Source: Streptomyces sp. MUM 178J (GTDB taxonomy: Bacteria; Actinomycetota; Actinomycetes; Streptomycetales; Streptomycetaceae). Taken from it: DNA of 64,000 nucleotides. Within the stretch, counting starts at the first letter, position 1. Each line of letters opens with the position of its first letter. The notes beneath the pieces were generated by a model that saw nothing but the letters and a program-made list of their open reading frames with translations, had not been told where the DNA came from and made no database searches. Location of the stretch: positions 26,795 to 90,794 of the forward strand of contig NZ_JADWYQ010000028.1 in the NCBI RefSeq assembly GCF_022414575.1. The letters run 5' to 3'. The translations under genes were made by a program, and so were the position numbers. Shown here piece by piece: positions 59,787 to 64,000 of this stretch.

Positions 59787-60608
59787 ATGCGCCCCCCGGC
59801 CGCCGGATCCGCACGCCTCGCCGGATCCGCACGCCCCGGCCGCCGTGCCGCCGCCGCGCTTGCCGCCGTCGCTCTGCTCGCCTCCCTTGCCGCCTGCGGC
59901 GACGGCGGCGACGAGGCGTCCTTTGGCAAGGCGTCCGGGAAGACGACACGGCTGACCGTGCTCGCCGCCTCCTCGCTCACGGACGTCTTCAAGGCGGCGG
60001 GCGCCGCGTACGAGAAGGCGCATGGGGACGTGACCGTGACGTTCTCCTTCGCCGGGTCGCAGGAACTGGCCGCTCAGGTCCGCCAGGGCGCACCCGCCGA
60101 CGCCCTCGTCACCGCGAACACCAAGACCATGGACGACGTCAGGGGTGAGACGGGCGACCCGGTGGTCATCGCCCGGAACCGTCTCGTCATCGCCGTGGGC
60201 GGGGGCAACCCGCACAAGGTCGACGGGCTCGCCGACCTGGCCGACGCCAAGCTCAAGGTGGTGCTGGCCGCGCCCCAGGTGCCCGTAGGCAAGTACAGCC
60301 GGCAGGTCCTGGACGCTCAGCGGGTGACCGTCCGGCCCGTCTCGCTGGAGCCGAACGTGCGCGCCGTGCTCAGCAAGGTCGAACTGGGCGAGGCCGACGC
60401 GGGCATCGTCTACCGCACCGACGCGGCCGTCGCACGGGACAAGGTCGACGCCGTCGAGATCCCGGACGGACAGAACGCCGTCGCCGAGTATCCGGCGGCC
60501 ACCCTCAAGACCTCGGGGAACGCCCGGGAGGCGGCGGAGTTCGTGGCGTGGCTGCGCAGCCCGGAAGCGCTGAAGATCCTTCAGGGCGCGGGCTTCCAGA
60601 AGCCGTGA
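59787..60608 (+). CDS. modA: Molybdate-binding lipoprotein
   Basis: This is a 273-residue ABC substrate-binding protein. ATG 59787 is preferred over ATG 59760 because GAGGAG (59770-59775) precedes it at workable spacing. Lipoprotein signal [19 protein letters not shown]. ModA signatures: [40 protein letters not shown] and [11 protein letters not shown]. It delivers molybdate to the fused transporter downstream, supporting NasA's molybdenum cofactor. Confidence 0.95.
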   Translation: MRPPAAGSARLAGSARPGRRAAAALAAVALLASLAACGDGGDEASFGKASGKTTRLTVLAASSLTDVFKAAGAAYEKAHGDVTVTFSFAGSQELAAQVRQGAPADALVTANTKTMDDVRGETGDPVVIARNRLVIAVGGGNPHKVDGLADLADAKLKVVLAAPQVPVGKYSRQVLDAQRVTVRPVSLEPNVRAVLSKVELGEADAGIVYRTDAAVARDKVDAVEIPDGQNAVAEYPAATLKTSGNAREAAEFVAWLRSPEALKILQGAGFQKP

Positions 60609-60714
60609 AGCGCCGTCCGTACGCCCCGAAGGACCGCCGGCTTCCCGGGGTCGCCGTACTCCCAGGGCCGCCGACCCGCCCGGACCGCCGCCGCACGAGA
60701 AACCCGACACCCCC

Positions 60715-62757
60715 ATGAGACGCACCCGCACCCGCACCCGCACCCCGATCACGCTCGCCGTGCCCGCGCTGCTCGCGATCGCGTTTCTGCTGCTGCCCCT
60801 CGTCGGGATCCTCGTGCGCACCTCCTGGGGCGAGCTGGGCACGCATCTGACCGCCCCCGGGGTCACCCAGGCGCTTCGGCTCTCACTCGTCGTCTCCTTC
60901 TGGTCCCTCGGCCTCTCCCTGCTGCTCGGGGTGCCGCTGGCCTGGCTGCTGGCCCGTGTGGACTTCCCCGGCAAGGCGGTCGTCCGCTCCCTCGTGCTGC
61001 TGCCCATGGTCCTGCCGCCCACCGTCGGCGGCGTGGCGCTGCTGCTCGGCTTCGGCAGGCGGGGGCTGCTGGGGCCCTGGCTGGAGGATGCCTTCGGCGT
61101 CACCCTGCCCTTCCACACCTCCGGAGCGGTGGTCGCGGCCACGTTCGTTGCGATGCCGTTCCTCGTCATCAGCCTGGAGGGTGCAATCGCGGGTCTGCGG
61201 CCGGGCTACGAGGAGACGGCCGCCTCGCTGGGGGCCTCGCCGGTGCGGGTGTTCTGCACCGTCACCCTGCCCATGGTCGCCCCCGGCCTGGCCGCGGGCG
61301 CGGCCCTCACCTGGGCGCGGGCACTGGGCGAGTTCGGCGCGACGATCACCTTCGCCGGCAATCTGCCCGGCGTCACGCAGACGCTGCCGCTCCAGGTGTA
61401 TCTGCTGCTCCAGGACCAGCCCGAGGCCGCCACGTCGCTGTCGTTGCTGCTGCTCGCCATCGCCATGGCGGTGCTCGTCGCCCTCCGCGGACGCTTCAGC
61501 GCCGGGGCGCGAGGGAGCGACGGAGCCCGGGGGGCGGCGCGGGCCGCGGACGACGAGTCGGCAGCGGGGCTCGTCGAGCCGGCCGAGGGGCCCGCCGGGC
61601 CGAGGGCCGCCGCCGATGCCGATGCCGACGCCGCCGACGGCACTGACGGCGGCGCCGAGGGCACTGACGGCGGCGCCGAGGGCGGCGCCGAGGGCGGCGG
61701 GCGCTGGGCGCTGCACGCCGACGTCACCGGCTTCGACCGGCTCACCCTCGACGCGGAGCCGGGCGTCACCGTCGCGGTCGTGGGACCCAACGGCGCGGGC
61801 AAGACCACCCTCCTGCGCGCACTCCTCGGCCTGACCCCCCGTTCCCACGCAGCGCTGCGCCTCGGCGGCCTCGACGTCACCGAGCTGCCCCCGCACCGCC
61901 GGGGCGTCGCCTGGGTGCCCCAGAGCGGGGCCCTCTTCCCGCATCTGAGCGCCCTGGGCAACACCGCCTACGGGCTGCGCGCCCAGGGCGTCCCCCGCGC
62001 GCAGGCGCGCCGTGCCGCGCAGGAGTGGCTCGACCGGCTGGGCGTCGGCCATCTCGCGGCCCGCAGGCCCGCGCAGCTCTCCGGCGGACAGGCGCAGCGC
62101 GTCGCGCTCGCCCGAGCGCTGGCCGCACGGCCCCGGCTGCTGCTGCTCGACGAGCCGCTCGCCGCGCTCGACCAGACCACCAAGGCGCACGTCAGGCATC
62201 TGCTGCGGCGCCATCTGGACGGCTTCGGCGGAGTCTGCCTGATCGTCACGCACGATCCGGTGGAGGCGCTCTCGCTCGCCGACCGGGTGCTGGTGCTCGA
62301 CGACGGCCGGGCGCTGCAGGACGCCCCGCCGGCGGAGGTCACCCGGCATCCCCGCTCCGCATGGGTGGCCCGGATGCTCGGGCGCAACGCCTGGCCCGGA
62401 ACGGCCGGTGCGGACGGGCTGGAGCTCGCGGGCGGCGGGCGGCTGGCCGTCGCGGGGCCGCTGGACGGGGAGCGGGAACGCCCCGCTGCGGGCGAGCGGG
62501 CGCTGGCGATCATCGCGCCGGAGGCCGTCTCCGTCCACCGCGACCGGCCCGGCGGCAGTCCCCGCAACGTCTGGCCCGGCACCGTACGGGAGATCACTGC
62601 GGTCGGCAGCAGGCTGAGGGTGCTGGTGGCGTCGGACCGGGTGCCGGATCTGGTCGCCGAGATCACCCCGGAGGCGGCCGCGGAACTCGCACTGGCCGAC
62701 GGCGTGCCCGTATGGACGAGTGTCAAGGCCACGGAGATCTCTCTGGTGGCTCTCTGA
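60715..62757 (+). CDS. modBC: Fused molybdate ABC permease-ATPase (ModB-ModC)
   Basis: This 680-residue single polypeptide combines two subunits. Residues 1-260 are the permease (hydrophobic start PITLAVPALLAIAFLLLPLV; EAA loop EETAASLGASPVRVFCTVTL). Residues about 265-335 are an Ala/Asp/Gly-rich linker with DGTDGGAEGTDGGAEGGAEG repeats. Residues 335-570 are the ATPase: Walker A GPNGAGKTT, signature LSGGQAQRVALARAL, Walker B LLLLDEPLAALD and H-loop IVTHDPVEAL. A TOBE domain ends the protein (GTVREITAVGSRLRVLVASD). Fusions occur in some actinobacteria, but separate genes are the norm. Confidence 0.93.
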   Translation: MRRTRTRTRTPITLAVPALLAIAFLLLPLVGILVRTSWGELGTHLTAPGVTQALRLSLVVSFWSLGLSLLLGVPLAWLLARVDFPGKAVVRSLVLLPMVLPPTVGGVALLLGFGRRGLLGPWLEDAFGVTLPFHTSGAVVAATFVAMPFLVISLEGAIAGLRPGYEETAASLGASPVRVFCTVTLPMVAPGLAAGAALTWARALGEFGATITFAGNLPGVTQTLPLQVYLLLQDQPEAATSLSLLLLAIAMAVLVALRGRFSAGARGSDGARGAARAADDESAAGLVEPAEGPAGPRAAADADADAADGTDGGAEGTDGGAEGGAEGGGRWALHADVTGFDRLTLDAEPGVTVAVVGPNGAGKTTLLRALLGLTPRSHAALRLGGLDVTELPPHRRGVAWVPQSGALFPHLSALGNTAYGLRAQGVPRAQARRAAQEWLDRLGVGHLAARRPAQLSGGQAQRVALARALAARPRLLLLDEPLAALDQTTKAHVRHLLRRHLDGFGGVCLIVTHDPVEALSLADRVLVLDDGRALQDAPPAEVTRHPRSAWVARMLGRNAWPGTAGADGLELAGGGRLAVAGPLDGERERPAAGERALAIIAPEAVSVHRDRPGGSPRNVWPGTVREITAVGSRLRVLVASDRVPDLVAEITPEAAAELALADGVPVWTSVKATEISLVAL

Positions 62758-62776
62758 GTCAAGGGGCGCTTCTCTT

Positions 62777-62800
62777 TTGACATTGAGTCAATTGCGACTC
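62777..62800 (+). promoter_or_regulatory. Putative promoter with GAGTC/GACTC dyad
   Basis: TTGACA (62777-62782) is a perfect -35 and is followed by GAGTC-AATTGC-GACTC (62785-62800), a dyad in the spacer. The region 62758-63011 is less GC-rich than its surroundings and should hold the promoter of the gene at 63012. Confidence 0.5.
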
Positions 62801-63011
62801 GATGTAGCACAGTTCCGCTCATTCGGGGTCGTGATTGGTCGTCGATCCGGAACTCTTGTTCCATGTACGTGTGTTGTGGAAGGGTGAGCCTCCGTACGCC
62901 CGAACATGGCGCTTCTGTTCAGCAGTTCGACTTTGGCCGCTTATCAGGTCCATACCAATTGAGCGCGGCCTTTCAACCCTTCACCGCTGTGCCCTGAACG
63001 GAAAGACACCC

Positions 63012-64000
63012 ATGCACCATCCGAGCACCCCCCACACCCCTTCCGCCGTGCCGGTCGCAGCTGCCGCCGAGGGCGGTGACGCCGCGCTGGCGGCCCTGCT
63101 GGGAGGCGAGGGCGAACCGTTCGCCGTCGCCGCGCTGCTGACCCGCCACTGGCAGGCCGTCAGCGACTACGCCGCCCTGTGCGCGCCCGGTTCTGCGGGC
63201 GACGACACCGTGGGCGCCGACCCGGCGGGGAGCGCCGCCGGTACGCTCGCCGCGGCCGCCTTCCAGCAGACTCTCGGAGAACTGCGTGAGCAGGGCGGGC
63301 TCAAGGGTGCGCTCCGTCCCCGGCTTCTGGTGACCGTACGTGAAATCGCCGCGGTCTGGGCGGCGGACCCGCGTGTCGCCGCAATGCTGCCCGGACTGCA
63401 GAATCCGGACGTCCCCGGAGAAAGTCGCCGTCTCGTCTCGCGTGCATTTCAGATGATGCCCGAACCGGTTCAGGTGCTGCTCTGGCATACCGAGGCGGAG
63501 GCGGAAGGCGTATCGATTCCCGCCGCATTGCTGGGCGTCGACCCGCGCAGCGCATCGGCCCAACTGGAACAGGTGCGTGAACATTTCCGGGCCGGCTGTC
63601 TACGCGCGCATACCGAACTGGCCCCGAACGCGGAATGCCGCCACTACACCCGGCTGCTCGACGTGTCCCTGCGTCGCGGCGGCACACTCATCCCCGACGT
63701 CCGGCAGCACCTCGCCCAGTGCCCCTACTGCCGGTACGCCGCCGAGCAGCTCCGCCATTCCGACGGGCGACTGGCGCTGCTTCTCGCCGAAGGAGTGCTC
63801 GGCCACGCGGCCCGCGGCTATCTCGACGGACGGCCGGGCCGGCAGCGGCGGCGCGCGCAGCGCACCGCAGAAGCCCCGCCCGCCTTCGCCGCCGAGGACG
63901 CCGTCCCCGACGCGCCCGGAAGTGGCCGGCCCCGGGCGGCCGGCCGCCACTCGCGGGCCTCCCGCGGCTCGTCGGCCCGGATCGCGGCCGGTGGGCTCGG
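63012..64000 (+). CDS. Large protein with sigma-like and zinc-finger-like N-terminus (partial)
   Basis: The frame is open from ATG 63012 (GGAAAG 7 bases upstream) to the window end, 329 codons. Residues 35-215 are helical and resemble the ECF-sigma-like N-terminus of Streptomyces multi-domain proteins (LLTRHWQAVSDYAALC, AFQQTLGELREQGGLKGALR, FRAGCLRAHTELAPNAECRH). Residues 217-245 look like an anti-sigma zinc finger (LIPDVRQHLAQCPYCRYAAE, His-x3-Cys-x2-Cys). A basic, Ala/Arg-rich segment leads toward the missing C-terminus, where related proteins carry a membrane helix and often lectin or hydrolase domains. Confidence 0.75.
   Translation, partial: MHHPSTPHTPSAVPVAAAAEGGDAALAALLGGEGEPFAVAALLTRHWQAVSDYAALCAPGSAGDDTVGADPAGSAAGTLAAAAFQQTLGELREQGGLKGALRPRLLVTVREIAAVWAADPRVAAMLPGLQNPDVPGESRRLVSRAFQMMPEPVQVLLWHTEAEAEGVSIPAALLGVDPRSASAQLEQVREHFRAGCLRAHTELAPNAECRHYTRLLDVSLRRGGTLIPDVRQHLAQCPYCRYAAEQLRHSDGRLALLLAEGVLGHAARGYLDGRPGRQRRRAQRTAEAPPAFAAEDAVPDAPGSGRPRAAGRHSRASRGSSARIAAGGL

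Noticed and set aside
58347..61169. 940-codon minus-strand ORF opposite the VOC to modA genes
   Set aside because: Antisense shadow; the plus-strand genes have clear domains and start signals.

Overview
The window is actinobacterial chromosomal DNA, almost certainly Streptomyces. Evidence: very high GC with G/C-biased third codon positions, frequent GTG starts, a mosaic of GC-rich intergenic hairpins typical of the genus, a HrdA-type principal sigma homologue beside dnaG, a DUF6243 protein, and a CGNR regulator. From memory, the order glyS, dusB, ppdK, nirBD, nasA, dgt, dnaG, hrdA, ABC exporter pair matches the core chromosome of S. coelicolor.

Layout. 1-3.1 kb: 3' end of glyS, two small proteins and dusB. 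3.1-9 kb: a GntR/HutC regulator divergent from a translationally coupled binding-protein ABC importer plus HAD phosphatase (possibly phosphonate uptake). 9.3-18 kb: ppdK, an ArsR-like regulator, a PhoX-like phosphatase, and SRPBCC, VOC and SDR genes. 18-32 kb: a nitrogen-assimilation block with nirD, nirB and an FAD partner protein under a four-part GlnR-type box, nasA nitrate reductase and a sirohydrochlorin chelatase. Interleaved with it are a class F-like sortase with its probable partner, Uma2, SoxR/FMN reductase, CutA and a GGCT-like protein. 32-46.8 kb: hydrolase/MerR pair, dgt, a ferredoxin reductase, dnaG, hrdA, a heterodimeric ABC exporter, a FGGY kinase and a YtxH-like protein. 46.97-47.4 kb: two tRNA-Asn and one CAT-anticodon tRNA.

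Downstream of the last tRNA (47.4 to about 57.4 kb) the character changes. Genes are small regulator/enzyme pairs separated by long non-coding stretches, and there are at least three truncated gene fragments (PPOX-like, YbaB-like, FAD monooxygenase) plus a dispersed 46-bp repeat. This is accessory DNA beside a classic tRNA integration site. From about 57.6 kb the content becomes more ordinary: VOC, SRPBCC, a HTH-TOBE protein, modA, a ModB-ModC fusion, and the start of a large protein with a zinc-finger-like module.

Functional logic. Nitrate to nitrite (NasA, molybdenum cofactor and Fe-S) to ammonium (NirBD, siroheme and Fe-S) is served by local cofactor supply: a sirohydrochlorin chelatase for siroheme and ModA-ModBC for molybdate. 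Nothing in the window is clearly a wholly new system. The strongest underexplored items are several well-formed candidate operators: the GlnR array, a duplicated 13-bp palindrome upstream of the sortase operon, a symmetric 37-bp bipartite dyad before the ferredoxin reductase, and a TetR-type palindrome over a promoter. Also notable are the ModBC fusion, a Cys-nucleophile hydrolase, and tandem repeats abutting or entering genes.
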